From contig ML682059.1 in assembly GCA_007922195.1 (NCBI GenBank), positions 12,010,181 through 12,074,180 of the forward strand: DNA of 64,000 nucleotides, read 5' to 3'. The notes beneath the pieces were generated by a model. That model saw nothing but the letters and a program-made list of their open reading frames with translations. It was not told the DNA's origin and did not search any database. This stretch comes from Podocnemis expansa. Lineage: Eukaryota; Chordata; Testudines; Podocnemididae. Shown here piece after piece: positions 59,701 to 64,000 of this stretch (positions within the stretch are counted from its first letter, which is position 1; each line of letters begins with the position of its first letter). The position numbers were made by a program, and so were the translations under genes.

Positions 59701-62700
59701 CACTGCCACCCTTGCCCTGCCACCACCCACACCTTGCCAGCCCTGCTCTCCCTTGCCCTGCCATGCCTCCTTGCCACCTGTACACACAGACACTTCCTGG
59801 AGGGGAGGGAAAAAAAATTTGAAAAGGGCTTCCTTTTTTCACAAAATGTGGTTTTACTGACAACTGAAACCTTGTTGTGTACAGTTATGAAAGTGACACT
59901 TATAGAAAGGTTACTGTAGAGAGCACGGATATTATTTGGGAATTGAGTTTAGGTATGAAATATAAGTTCTGCTTTATAGAACCAAATTGATCTTGCAAAG
60001 AGTTTTTATTTTTTGACTGTTTAATTTTTATTATTAATAAGATCAATTTCTGTCATATCTATCCAAAATTTGCTTATTGCGCCCCCCGGTGAGAAAAATC
60101 TGCATGTGGCTCCTCATACCAAAAGGCTGGACTCCCCTAGGTTACAATGATTTCTGCAGGACTACTTCAAAAAGTAAAGATAACAGGATCAGACCTAAAA
60201 TTAAAATTCTTAAGAAGAGGACTCATGGTTTTGTATGAATGTTTATAAAACATATCCAAGCAAAAAGTTATAAGTTAGCACCTACCAATGCCATGGGTTT
60301 TTAGAGCTTCTTCGACCTAAATTGAAGGCAGAAAAACAGATTGAACATGTACTTAGAAATTCTGCTTTGTCAAAAGAGATGGACAAACATTGACCATTTA
60401 GAAAATAATTATTAAACTTAAGGTTACACAAAAGGCACAAAGCATTTTTTCCTCCAATGGATAAAAACCATACATAATTTTCCTTTCTGGGTGAATAAAA
60501 ATCAATTTTTTTAAAATCATAAACATCAGATATTTTTACATTTAAACAAAATACAGGCTTAAAAAACCTATTTAAAATTGACCACCTAGTTTAAGACAAA
60601 CTTACTATACTCTATTACAATAACTAACTTAAATGCAAAAATAGTATTAAGCTATACATATTTACTTCCAAATTCTAAAGAAAGTCAGACCACTGAACAG
60701 ATGGAAGTAACTAGCAGAACACCTAGAAACAGAATTTGTTGACATGCTAAGATAGCTTTTAAGAGCAGAAACTTCTCTTGCAGTTATATAGAGACTATTT
60801 TCTTCATTTCAGTTTATCCAACTATTTTAGTCTAGTGACTAGGTCATTCAAAGATGTTTGCGAGTTAAAAATTAGCAGAACTTGTTTTCCTCTTCCAATG
60901 AACAAACATTAAATGTGAAAGTCTGGTACAAGCTCAAAATTTTGAAGGAGACAGTGATCAGAAAAATCAATTCAAATCATTAACTACAGACAAAACTTCC
61001 TTTGTTTAATACAGCAATTAGTTTACAATGCAAAACATTCTGGTACATTTTTGACAATTTTTTCTTACATTTCCAGAACATTAAAGATAGTTTAATTTTT
61101 AATACTTTTTATCTTTTTAATTAAATTTGAACTTCCACTCAAATTGACATCGATTACAAATCATCATCATCTAGTAAATCAAATGCATAACTCACCATTA
61201 TTTAACACAATAAACATGTAAAAGATAGACTCTAAATACATATTTTTCAGCATTTATTTTTTTACTTAGACAGGGCATCCTCCTGACTAGCAAAGAGAAG
61301 CATCAAGTCTCAGGTAAGTGCTATATTCAGTTACAAATCAATGTTTCAGTGATTACCATCTAATAAGAATCAACCTTTCTTTAAAAAAATAGCTAAAATG
61401 TATAACGCAAAATATGATTAAAATTGATTTTTAAATTGACGTTTCCATGCGCTGGTTTAAATCATTAGTAAAAATGTTATTAAATTGTTCAAATTTAAAT
61501 CAATCCACCGTTTCCTCTTAAACCAGGGCTCAACAAAATTGGCATCCAGCTTCAAAGGAAGGTGCCTAGCTGGGATTCCTCCCACAGCTGAAGAAATCAT
61601 TGCACTGAGCTGCCCCACACCTCTGCCAAATGCTGAAAAAGGCTCTGAAGGCACTGAAGGTTTTATTTTTCATTCCCGGGGGCGCTCCTCTGCTGCATTT
61701 CCACAGCAGAGCCAGGCACCAAGCTGCAAATCACAGGTACCATGGAGATCTGGCACCCAGGATTTGTCAGGCCCTGTATTACGTTATCCTCATTGTTTAA
61801 AGTAATAAATAACTGCACCCGTATTTGATCTTGCCTCATGTCCCTTGTCGACTAGGGCATGAAACATATTTTTGGGGCTGGATTTATAGAGGAAATGTGG
61901 GCTCATAAATCCAATAAAGGTAATAATGACATTCACAAAACCAGCAAAAGTCCTGTGGCATCTCTCTTTGTTTTTGCTGTACATTGACTATCCCGCTGGA
62001 AATATTCACAAAACCACATCTTGGCTGCCGCCTAATGCTGGGGGTACCTAAACATCCAAAACATCTAAGTTTCTGCCAATGGATATATACAAAACCACTT
62101 AAGTTCTGATGCCATCCCACAGCTAAAAGGTTGCTCAGAGCCCTGACTCACACATGTCCCAGCAGGATTCCCAGCCTAGGTGTCTTTCCCTCCCTCCCCC
62201 CAGCACCAGTCTGATAAGGCAAGTGCCCTGTTGGTCTCTCCTCCCTGCTCATTCTACTCCCTCCCCTCACTCAGAAAAGAGTGATCTGGCTCACAGGCCT
62301 AAGTGCAGGAAAGTGTTCATGGTTGAGAATCCCAAGGGGACACAACATCTGGATCAGCAGGAGAAGATGTCTAAGCACCTCTGTGAATCTTAGCCCTAAG
62401 TCCTGCCCCTTTTCACCTACAGTTTACTTCTGACTAATGTAAGTGGCTACCTGCTCAGCTTTCTGGTTTCTGAGAACCCCTATCTTAATGGCCAAGGCTC
62501 CCCATGCTGTCTATAGGGAGAATTAGGCTCCTAACTTGAGGCTGTGAATTCCATTGTTTCACAGGCTACCTAGAAGTTAGGCACTGCAACGCTGAGCACT
62601 GGAATGCTTAAATCCCCTGTCTTTACTAATCCAAACAGTAAAATACAGCCAGATCAACTTGAACCTTTTTATAAACATCATACAAAAAAGTTTACATGAT

Positions 62701-62919
62701 AAAACACTAAAGCATGAAAATTCTAGATGCTTCGCTAATTTATGAAACATTTATTACTTTAAAAAGAGAAAGCAGTGTTTACAATCCCAAATTTCATCAC
62801 TGTTTAGTGTAACTGTCTCGATCTGACACACAAAACCCCCTTAATCTTACCGTTTTATGTTTGAATCCAAGGAAATGGGTCTGCAAGTTTAATGCAGAAG
62901 CACACGAGATTTTGCAAAT
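20651..62919 (-). CDS. Unidentified two-zinc-finger protein gene, 15 coding exons, 5' end outside window
   Basis: Coding exons in 5'-to-3' order are 62851-62919, 60286-60316, 55841-55900, 55029-55109, 54158-54294, 49432-49554, 42927-42969, 38405-38527, 31754-31865, 28204-28255, 27504-27569, 25238-25345, 23223-23319, 21644-22045 and 20651-20715. Every junction is phase-compatible, and the sum is 1569 nt, i.e. 522 codons plus TGA. Visible protein: zinc finger 1 at residues 2-21 (C-x12-H-x5-H; its first Cys must lie in an upstream exon), zinc finger 2 at 100-121 (C-x2-C-x11-H-x5-H), then a KKRK-containing basic motif near 175-181. A Lys/Glu/Asp/Gln-rich linker runs to about 277, followed by a helical-looking block at 278-335, a Ser/Thr-rich stretch, and a C-terminal block ending GTLSTKQ. 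Long-spacer fingers of this kind (ZFR, ZNF346, U1C-like families) bind RNA, often double-stranded, so a nuclear RNA-binding role is inferred. I cannot name the gene. Large introns hold nearly all the repeats described here. Confidence 0.86.
21406..21509 (-). mobile_element. Fold-back SINE-like element with 13-bp perfect TSD
   Basis: The 13-mer ATTATCTCATCAA occurs directly at both flanks (21393-21405 and 21510-21522). On the minus strand the element starts TTTCCAAAGGGATATCC and ends CTGTTTTTT. Two arms around GTGTGGCACTTAAAGAC pair with each other. The TSD length fits target-primed retrotransposition. It lies in the last intron of the zinc-finger gene. Confidence 0.9.
21644..22045 (-). CDS. 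Exon 14: largest exon, C-terminal region
   Basis: A 402-nt exon ends at AGAG|GTAATC. Phase from exon 13 requires the acceptor GAGGTCAG at 22046-22053. The stronger-looking TTTTTCAG about 15 nt upstream is followed by an in-frame TAG in the only frame open through the exon, so it cannot be used. The peptide is polar at first and ends in a conserved-looking block with NMGVAEVTATLQKI and NPAFRG. The start is less certain than the end. Confidence 0.82.
22046..23222 (-). other. Intron 13, no feature seen
   Basis: AT-rich intron without a recognised repeat. Donor GTAACA, acceptor GAGGTCAG. Confidence 0.5.
23223..23319 (-). CDS. Exon 13: Ser/Thr-rich linker
   Basis: A 97-nt exon (phase 0 to 1) lies between an AAATTTTAG acceptor and a GTAACA donor. 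The peptide is Ser/Thr/Glu rich (HSRKQSSVTSVDISDSN). Only one reading frame is open across it, and that frame matches the phase of exon 12. Confidence 0.75.
23622..23919 (-). mobile_element. Long fold-back SINE-like element with 12-bp TSD
   Basis: Flanks AAAGACAAGATT (23610-23621) and AAAGAAAAGATT (23920-23931) differ by one base. The arms, each about 120-130 bp, include TTTAAAGACTAACA, AGCTTTTGTGGGAG and CAGATGCTTTGAAGAT on the left and their reverse complements on the right. The whole element could form one long hairpin. It sits in intron 12. Confidence 0.88.
23932..24314 (+). pseudogene. LINE ORF2 C-terminal fragment
   Basis: The last 40 codons (24192-24311, TAA 24312-24314) are open and contain TMEHIISECPL and AVCWLPNLDINL. 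This is the Cys/His-containing tail seen in several non-LTR retrotransposon polyproteins (jockey/RTE-like, as remembered). The upstream part is shifted and stopped. It lies antisense to the host gene in intron 12. Confidence 0.7.
24315..25237 (-). other. Intron 12 remainder, no feature seen
   Basis: AT-rich, poly-A/T stretches near 24946-24960; nothing else recognised. Confidence 0.5.
25238..25345 (-). CDS. Exon 12: helical block
   Basis: A 36-codon exon (phase 0 to 0) follows TTTTTTTCCAG and ends at GTAATT. The peptide contains SFEILSEDDASFILK and TNALVDYRQRF, with hydrophobics spaced as in two amphipathic helices. No family is recognised. Confidence 0.83.
25346..26643 (-). other. Intron 11 part, no feature seen
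   Basis: Short open frames here lack motifs. No repeat boundary recognised. Confidence 0.45.
26644..26661. repeat. CA microsatellite
   Basis: A short CACACACACGCACACAC run inside intron 11. Confidence 0.8.
26930..27330 (-). repeat. Probable old interspersed repeat, class unknown
   Basis: The phrases GCTAGATTCAACTCATTTTG, TGCCTTAGCCTTCCC and TATAGGCTTGTACTAT match, from memory, an interspersed sequence common in reptile and bird genomes. No termini are visible. Confidence 0.35.
27504..27569 (-). CDS. Exon 11: start of helical block
   Basis: A 22-codon exon (phase 0 to 0) follows TTTTTTTACAG and ends at GTAGGT. The peptide FTSHEELLAYL looks helical. It leads into exon 12, where composition changes from disordered to mixed hydrophobic, suggesting a small folded domain spanning exons 11-12. 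Confidence 0.8.
28204..28255 (-). CDS. Exon 10: charged linker
   Basis: A 52-nt exon (phase 2 to 0) starts after TTTCATAAG and ends at a consensus CAG|GTGAGT-like donor. It encodes CDENNQSKDEKGKKEVQ, continuing the charged linker. The acceptor has a short pyrimidine tract and is weaker than the others. Confidence 0.75.
28280..28292. repeat. TA microsatellite
   Basis: A short (TA)n run upstream (on the gene's strand) of exon 10. Confidence 0.8.
28880..29340. repeat. GC-rich block, probable non-autonomous transposon interior
   Basis: Sharply GC-rich island in an AT-rich intron, ending in CTTAAATCCAGCCCCACC, which resembles a hAT-type terminus. Open frames on both strands (28799-29203, 28958-29320) have no motif and are compositional. 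Left boundary unclear. Confidence 0.4.
30038..30102 (-). mobile_element. Fold-back SINE-like fragment
   Basis: Contains GTCTAGTTCAGTAAACCAAA and GTCCTGTGGCACATAAAGACTAA of the same family as at 21.4 and 43.5 kb. It is broken by the hAT element that starts at 30103, so it is older than that insertion. Confidence 0.6.
30103..30582. mobile_element. Non-autonomous hAT element with perfect 8-bp TSD
   Basis: Termini CAGAGGTTGGCAAC and GTTGCTGACCTCTG are inverted repeats. GACTAAAG flanks it exactly on both sides (30095-30102 and 30583-30590). The GC-rich interior has open frames in several frames without protein motifs. It inserted into a SINE-like fragment in intron 9. Confidence 0.92.
30591..31753 (-). 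other. Intron 9 part, no feature seen
   Basis: AT-rich, no gene, no repeat boundary recognised. Confidence 0.45.
31754..31865 (-). CDS. Exon 9: charged linker
   Basis: A 112-nt exon (phase 1 to 2) lies between a TATTTTTCAG acceptor and a GTAAAT donor. The peptide is dominated by Lys, Glu, Asp and Gln (for example DEQEKSQKEQPKPAEK) and is probably disordered. The split Glu codon GA|G is completed exactly by exon 10. Confidence 0.8.
32530..33211. mobile_element. Non-autonomous DNA transposon, second copy of the 5.3-kb family
   Basis: Left end TATATACTCACATATAAGCC and right end TACATGAGTATATACGGTA are inverted repeats. The interior is G-rich with GGAACAGCAGG-like repeats and a 13-G run at 32732-32744. 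The 178-codon open frame across it (32516-33052) is repetitive and Gly/Glu-rich, explained by composition. Confidence 0.75.
33212..33835 (-). other. Intron 8 part, unclassified
   Basis: Short frames on both strands (33351-33554, 33428-33847) are without motif. It may belong with the inverted repeat at 33836. Confidence 0.35.
33836..33971. repeat. Inverted repeat with arms of about 55 bp
   Basis: The left arm, containing GATTCAAACAGTGTGGAATA and TATTAGAAGGT, pairs with the right arm (ACCTTCTAATATGTTG, TTCCACACTGTTTGAATC) at 33917-33971. The spacer is about 26 nt. A few mismatches are present. Confidence 0.8.
34072..34186 (-). mobile_element. Fold-back SINE-like element, truncated
   Basis: Contains GTGGGATTCCACAAAAGCTC, GTTAGTCTTTTAAAGTGCC and the CAGACTAACACAGCTACAC terminus. 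Only one arm is complete. Confidence 0.6.
34381..35737 (+). pseudogene. R4-type reverse transcriptase and zinc knuckle
   Basis: In the first frame, motif A reads IDYRKAYDSM and motif B GIYQGDALSPLLF. After a frameshift near 34680, motif C reads YLDDIKLY (34688-34711), a form typical of R4/Dong/Rex6 elements, with both Asp kept. The same 364-codon frame carries a CCHC knuckle, C-x2-C-x7-H-x4-C, at 35540-35593. The N-terminal fingers of the RT and any DNA-binding domain are missing. Confidence 0.88.
35733..36113 (+). pseudogene. R4-type restriction-like endonuclease domain
   Basis: In the third frame the sequence AKILWDFQIQ leads to a PD-x14-D core: Pro-Asp at 35790-35795 and Asp at 35838-35840, within QPDIVVID and VVVIDVAVPSD. 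This is the nuclease signature of R2/R4-type LINEs. A TAG at 35898-35900 interrupts it. The frame then continues to the normal stop at 36111-36113 after LRRTLKLPGLW. Confidence 0.85.
36400..37100 (+). repeat. Possible LTR-like sequence
   Basis: CTGTATAAAGTCAGGGTCTGCTG at about 36578 looks like a TATA box and start region. The open frames that follow (36604-36864, 36819-37091) have no motif. No second LTR copy was found in the window. Confidence 0.25.
37101..38404 (-). other. Intron 8 part, no feature seen
   Basis: No gene or repeat terminus recognised. Becomes AT-rich toward exon 8. Confidence 0.45.
38405..38527 (-). CDS. Exon 8: disordered linker, probable GC donor
   Basis: The acceptor is CACCTTGCAG at 38528-38537. 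The peptide (CTAKAKVQCLDATASNEGK and onward) is polar and low in complexity. The phase needed by exon 9 is met by ending at CTCAAG before GCAAGA, i.e. a GC-AG intron. The next in-phase GT lies further on, after GAATGCA, and is a weak donor. The exon end is therefore less certain than the start. Confidence 0.7.
38858..39960. repeat. Fold-back repeat split by a hAT insertion
   Basis: GTAACTGGAGGTTTTTTGAT near 38870-38890 is the imperfect reverse complement of ATCTCAAAAAACCTCTATTT near 39897-39917. The pairing continues outward through GGTTATTTATT/AACAAGTAACC. Setting the hAT aside, the arms are about 150 bp apart. Related end sequences recur at 43.5/44.0 kb and 47.9 kb. Confidence 0.6.
38929..39754. 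mobile_element. Non-autonomous hAT element, 826 bp, perfect 8-bp TSD
   Basis: Termini CAGAGGTGTCAAACTC and AGTTTGACGTACCTG are inverted repeats. ATGTATGC occurs exactly at 38921-38928 and 39755-39762. C-rich interior; the 186-codon open frame at 38837-39397 crosses the left terminus and is Pro/Ser-rich without motif, so it is not called a gene. Confidence 0.92.
39961..42300. repeat. Large unclassified repeat-derived segment
   Basis: Continuous with the fold-back terminus at 39.9 kb. I see no termini of its own and no intact protein. Open frames such as 39815-40672 on the minus strand lack motifs. From memory it resembles long interspersed sequences in turtle genomes. Confidence 0.35.
42927..42969 (-). 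CDS. Exon 7: putative nuclear localisation signal
   Basis: A 43-nt exon (phase 0 to 1) follows a TTTATGTTTAG acceptor and precedes GTAAAT. It encodes VKTDPPVKKRKSEK, whose PPVKKRK core resembles a monopartite SV40-type nuclear localisation signal. Together with the fingers this points to a nuclear protein, by inference only. Confidence 0.78.
43531..44060. repeat. Fold-back repeat containing a SINE insertion
   Basis: GATTACTCACCTTGTGCAGT and CTGAAGTTTTTTGAG, after removal of the SINE, pair imperfectly with ACTGCACAAAGTAAGTGACC near 44028-44047. It belongs to the same family as the 38.9-kb fold-back. Confidence 0.55.
43552..43730 (-). mobile_element. Fold-back SINE-like element with 11-bp perfect TSD
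   Basis: TCACCTTGTGC occurs at 43541-43551 and 43731-43741. On the minus strand the element starts AAGGGGCAGCCATGTTAGTC and ends CTTGTTTGTTTT. The two AGTCCTATGACAC/AGTCCTGTGACAT arms face each other. It interrupts another repeat, so it is younger than that repeat. Confidence 0.9.
44061..46500 (-). repeat. Large unclassified repeat with a decayed open frame
   Basis: Follows the fold-back terminus at 44.05 kb. On the minus strand 45962-46221 reads as part of a polar Ala/Ser/Lys-rich protein, with LNALDSETAGLSDSAVRQK, and further open pieces lie at 45556-45910. It may be a gag-like relic of a retrotransposon. No class is assigned. Confidence 0.35.
46915..47100. mobile_element. Second fold-back SINE-like family
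   Basis: CCATTGGACCAACTTCTGCT and GGTCAGAGAGACAAGC on the left are mirrored by CTCTCTCATCAACAGAAGTT on the right. The sequence is familiar from reptile genomes. No target-site duplication was identified. Confidence 0.55.
47127..47140 (+). repeat. Poly-C run (14 C)
   Basis: A homopolymer directly after the second fold-back family; possible length error in assembly. Confidence 0.85.
47141..49052 (-). other. Intron 6 part, mostly unclassified
   Basis: AGTAAGTGACCTTTATTTCT near 47907 resembles the fold-back terminus at 39.9 and 44.0 kb, so the following few hundred bases may be repeat-derived. No gene is seen. Confidence 0.35.
49061..49226. mobile_element. Short hAT element with perfect 8-bp TSD
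   Basis: Termini CAATGGTTCCCAACC and GTTGGGAAACACTG are inverted repeats. AGCTAGAG flanks it exactly (49053-49060 and 49227-49234). Interior non-coding. Confidence 0.9.
49432..49554 (-). CDS. Exon 6: basic helix after finger 2
   Basis: A 41-codon exon (phase 0 to 0) lies between TTTATTTCTAG and GTAATT. It starts KQHYPDIAESDEV, completing the post-finger helix. It continues with a Lys/Arg/Glu-rich amphipathic stretch containing RRVKEIAALIEKQEGRKK, which could be a short coiled coil or an RNA-contacting basic helix. Confidence 0.85.
49729..49975 (+). mobile_element. CORE-SINE (MIR-like), tRNA-derived head
   Basis: A pol III A-box-like TAGTTAAGAGTGC and a B-box-like AGATTCAAATTC lie about 35 bp apart. 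They are followed by the conserved core AACTTTGAGCAAATCATT, TGTGCCTG and ACCTCACAAGAACACGATTAGG. This is the MIR/CORE-SINE layout known across amniotes. It lies in intron 5. Confidence 0.82.
49976..51075 (-). other. Intron 5 part, no feature seen
   Basis: AT-rich sequence between the CORE-SINE and the tandem pair. Nothing recognised. Confidence 0.45.
51076..51331. repeat. Tandem pair of about 126-130 bp palindrome-rich units
   Basis: Unit 1 (51076-51201) and unit 2 (51202-51331) each carry AGATATCCGCAT, then GATACAACA...GATATCTGC, then CCATTTCTTG and GGATGCAG. CAGATATC/GATATCTG makes each unit partly self-complementary. It is probably a duplicated interspersed repeat. Confidence 0.75.
52349..52547 (-). 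mobile_element. Fold-back SINE-like element with 13-bp TSD
   Basis: Flanks ACAAGTATAATTG (52336-52348) and ACAAATATAACTG (52548-52560) match at 11 of 13. Arms around GTCCTGTGGCACTTTCAAAG and their complement are separated by GTGGGATTTTCTCCCAC-type sequence. It lies in intron 5. Confidence 0.82.
53256..53270 (+). repeat. Poly-C run (15 C)
   Basis: Homopolymer in intron 5; length may be unreliable. Confidence 0.85.
53760..53946. mobile_element. hAT-like element with perfect 8-bp TSD and GT/CA-rich interior
   Basis: Termini CAGTGTTTCCTGTAA and TTAGAGGGAACAGTG are imperfect inverted repeats. CTTCACTA occurs at 53752-53759 and 53947-53954. The interior carries alternating purine-pyrimidine runs (GTGTGCGCACACACACGTGC near 53910), prone to Z-DNA. 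It lies in intron 5. Confidence 0.88.
54158..54294 (-). CDS. Exon 5: zinc finger 2
   Basis: A 137-nt exon (phase 1 to 0) follows a TTTGATACAG acceptor and ends at GTAAGT. It contains a complete U1-type C2H2 finger: YECELCNCQSG begins the Cys pair and MHVYGTKH carries the His pair, spaced C-x2-C-x11-H-x5-H. The GTKHR core after the finger helix is typical of RNA-binding matrin/U1/ZFR-like fingers. This is the strongest single piece of evidence that the gene is real. Confidence 0.9.
55029..55109 (-). CDS. Exon 4: inter-finger segment
   Basis: An 81-nt exon (phase 1 to 1) sits between TTTTATAG and GTAAGC. The peptide contains QTEPDKWLGKSLEEQL and is acidic and helical in character. It reads directly from exon 3 into exon 5 without a stop. 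Confidence 0.82.
55841..55900 (-). CDS. Exon 3: inter-finger segment
   Basis: A 60-nt exon (phase 1 to 1) follows a CTTTTTTTAG acceptor and precedes a GTAAGT donor, both strong. It encodes a short segment around VVDQVKAPFKLPFY, which links the two fingers. No domain is recognised here. Confidence 0.8.
55901..57974 (-). other. Intron 2 part, no feature seen
   Basis: Open frames at 56230-56565 and 56512-56802 are without motif. No repeat boundary recognised. Confidence 0.4.
57975..60139. mobile_element. Long non-autonomous hAT-like element with GC-rich interior
   Basis: Left terminus CAGATGTGGCCAAACTGCGG matches the family at 16.06 kb; the right end (GCATGTGGCTCCTC, then GGCTGGACTCCCCTA) is decayed. 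Inside are G-runs of 15 (58232-58246), 13 (58299-58311) and 13 (59546-59558). The many open frames there (for example 57980-58573 and 59441-59860) are Gly/Pro/Ala-rich and have no motif. Boundaries are approximate. Confidence 0.6.
60286..60316 (-). CDS. Exon 2: linker after finger 1
   Basis: A 31-nt micro-exon (phase 0 to 1) lies between an AATTTAG acceptor and a GTAGGT donor. It encodes VEEALKTHGI and continues the helix after the last His of finger 1. Alone it would be too short to call. It is supported by its phase fit with both neighbours and by the finger-linker character of the peptide. Confidence 0.75.
60317..61523 (-). other. Intron 1 part, no feature seen
   Basis: Strongly AT-rich; no gene and no repeat terminus. 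Confidence 0.45.
61524..61776. mobile_element. hAT-like short element
   Basis: Termini CAGGGCTCAACAAAATTGG and GGATTTGTCAGGCCCTG are imperfect inverted repeats. Flanking 8-mers do not match well, so the insertion is old or the ends are misplaced. Confidence 0.55.
62851..62919 (-). CDS. Exon 1 of visible gene: zinc finger 1
   Basis: The 23-codon exon is bounded by TTTAAATCTAG on the acceptor side and GTAAGA on the donor side, phase 0 at both ends. It encodes most of a ZFR/ZNF346-type finger: Cys2, then His15 and His21 (C-x12-H-x5-H), with the core CKISCASALNLQTH. In this fold the first Cys sits three residues before Cys2, so it must come from the upstream exon. This is the clearest sign that the gene continues past the right edge of the window. 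Confidence 0.85.
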
Positions 62920-63912
62920 CTAGATTTAAAAAATTGAAAATTATTTTTACACTGTTATGCAAGCAAACAAAAATACTATAATTCAGGAAAATCATCATTA
63001 ATATTTCAAACTAAACAATGTTCCCCATTTAATTAACCCCAGGTATATTCCTGAGGTTGTATAGATTTCTGTTGAAACACAACTCCTTTAAAGACAGACT
63101 GAACAGCAGCCAACACTCTCTTCACTAGGTTCCAAAGTGGAAGAGCAGAGGATTATCCAAAGCCAGTCTCTTTCCTCTCACACTCCCCTGATATCCACCA
63201 CAGCCATAACACCCTCTGCCTCCCAAGCACTATTTCTCCCATTCCACAATTCCCTCACTACCTTCTGTCATCAAAATGCATTTTAACTGCTTTATAATTT
63301 CTGCTGCACTGCTCTTCTATTGCATCGACAAATCTACTCTGCCCACCCACCAGCCACCATACATCCTGCCTGAACCCCTTTCTCAAGGTCTGCATCTTGC
63401 GTCCCCAGCCCCCATAACCTTCCTCGCTCCACCCACATGAACACAAGACTCTTAACATTTTTCCTCATGTACCTTATGACTTTCATCTAGCCCTCCCTCA
63501 CGTCACCCCCCCATCATCTCTTTCCTATCTTCCCCATATACGTACAGTACCAAATCCACTCTTCTGCCTATCCAATGTCCTGCTATTCTGCCATACCAGC
63601 CCAAGATGCCTCCTTGCCCCCGAGAATTCTACCGCCTCTTCATCCCTTTCTGATCTTTTTACAAATAAGAGCTTTAAAAACTTTGCAGTTTGTGGCCACC
63701 TTTAAAAAATTTAAAAAGCTACTCTATATTAGTATGGTCACATTACAAATGCCATACTCCCATCATCATAAATGCAGTGAAGTTATAGGATTAAACCAGT
63801 TAACAATTCCAACACCCTGTCTCCATCAATAGCCAATATACGATGTTTCAGAGAAAGGTTATTTATATTCGTATCACAAAGCATTTTGAAGCCCAATAGG
63901 AGATTGGGACCC
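62920..63912 (-). other. Sequence upstream of the first visible exon, no further exon found
   Basis: I looked on the minus strand for an exon ending in the missing Cys of finger 1 in phase 0 and found none. The preceding exon is probably outside the window. Confidence 0.45.
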
Positions 63913-64000
63913 AATGTTCCCTCTAAGGGAATAGAGCAGCTGAGCAACTCGTGTTGCTCGCTGCGCTCCCCCCCACACACACACGGGGCCCGCTGCGCAG
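63913..64000. mobile_element. Left end of a hAT-like element, cut by window edge
   Basis: CAATGTTCCCTCTAAG matches the terminus of the element at 53760-53946. The following GC-rich and CACACACACA stretch is also similar in character. The right end is outside the window. Confidence 0.55.

Overview
The window looks like vertebrate nuclear DNA, most likely from a reptile and probably a turtle. It is AT-rich, has long introns with canonical splice sites, and is crowded with interspersed repeats. CR1 LINEs end in TCTATGAGTCTATGA-like 3' tails, and there are CORE-SINE, hAT-type short elements and palindromic MITE-like elements. Assignment to turtle rests on remembered repeat character, not on a search, and no species is claimed. 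I saw no bacterial gene, operon, CRISPR array or rRNA/tRNA gene.

The one host gene I can support lies on the minus strand, from about 62.9 kb down to 20.65 kb. Fifteen coding exons, found by reading the minus strand for open segments flanked by AG and GT, join with fully compatible intron phases. They give 1569 nt: 522 codons plus a TGA stop. The 5' end lies beyond the right edge of the window. The protein has two long-spacer C2H2 zinc fingers of the U1/ZFR/ZNF346 type, then a basic nuclear-localisation-like motif, a charged low-complexity linker, a short helical-looking block and a conserved-looking C-terminus. I do not recognise the gene, so no symbol is given.

The left 17.6 kb is downstream of the gene and is a nest of transposons. 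It holds two CR1 tails, a TSD-flanked hAT element and a decayed endogenous retrovirus pol. The pol has lost RT catalytic residues and is interrupted by at least two palindromic elements and one unidentified insert. A 2.9-kb CR1 follows, then a probable env remnant and several more palindromic elements.

The introns carry most of the rest. There is a 5'-truncated R4/Dong-type LINE with RT, CCHC knuckle and restriction-like endonuclease (34.4-36.1 kb), and the tail of another LINE (23.9-24.3 kb). There are also a CORE-SINE (49.7 kb), at least four TSD-flanked hAT elements, and a family of fold-back SINE-like elements with 11-13 bp target-site duplications. Several large degraded repeats (38.9-47 kb) could not be classified.

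No complete, clearly active mobile element is present. The features most worth following up are the unidentified zinc-finger gene with one probable GC-AG intron, the well-preserved R4 LINE, and the fold-back elements that would form long hairpins in the gene's pre-mRNA.
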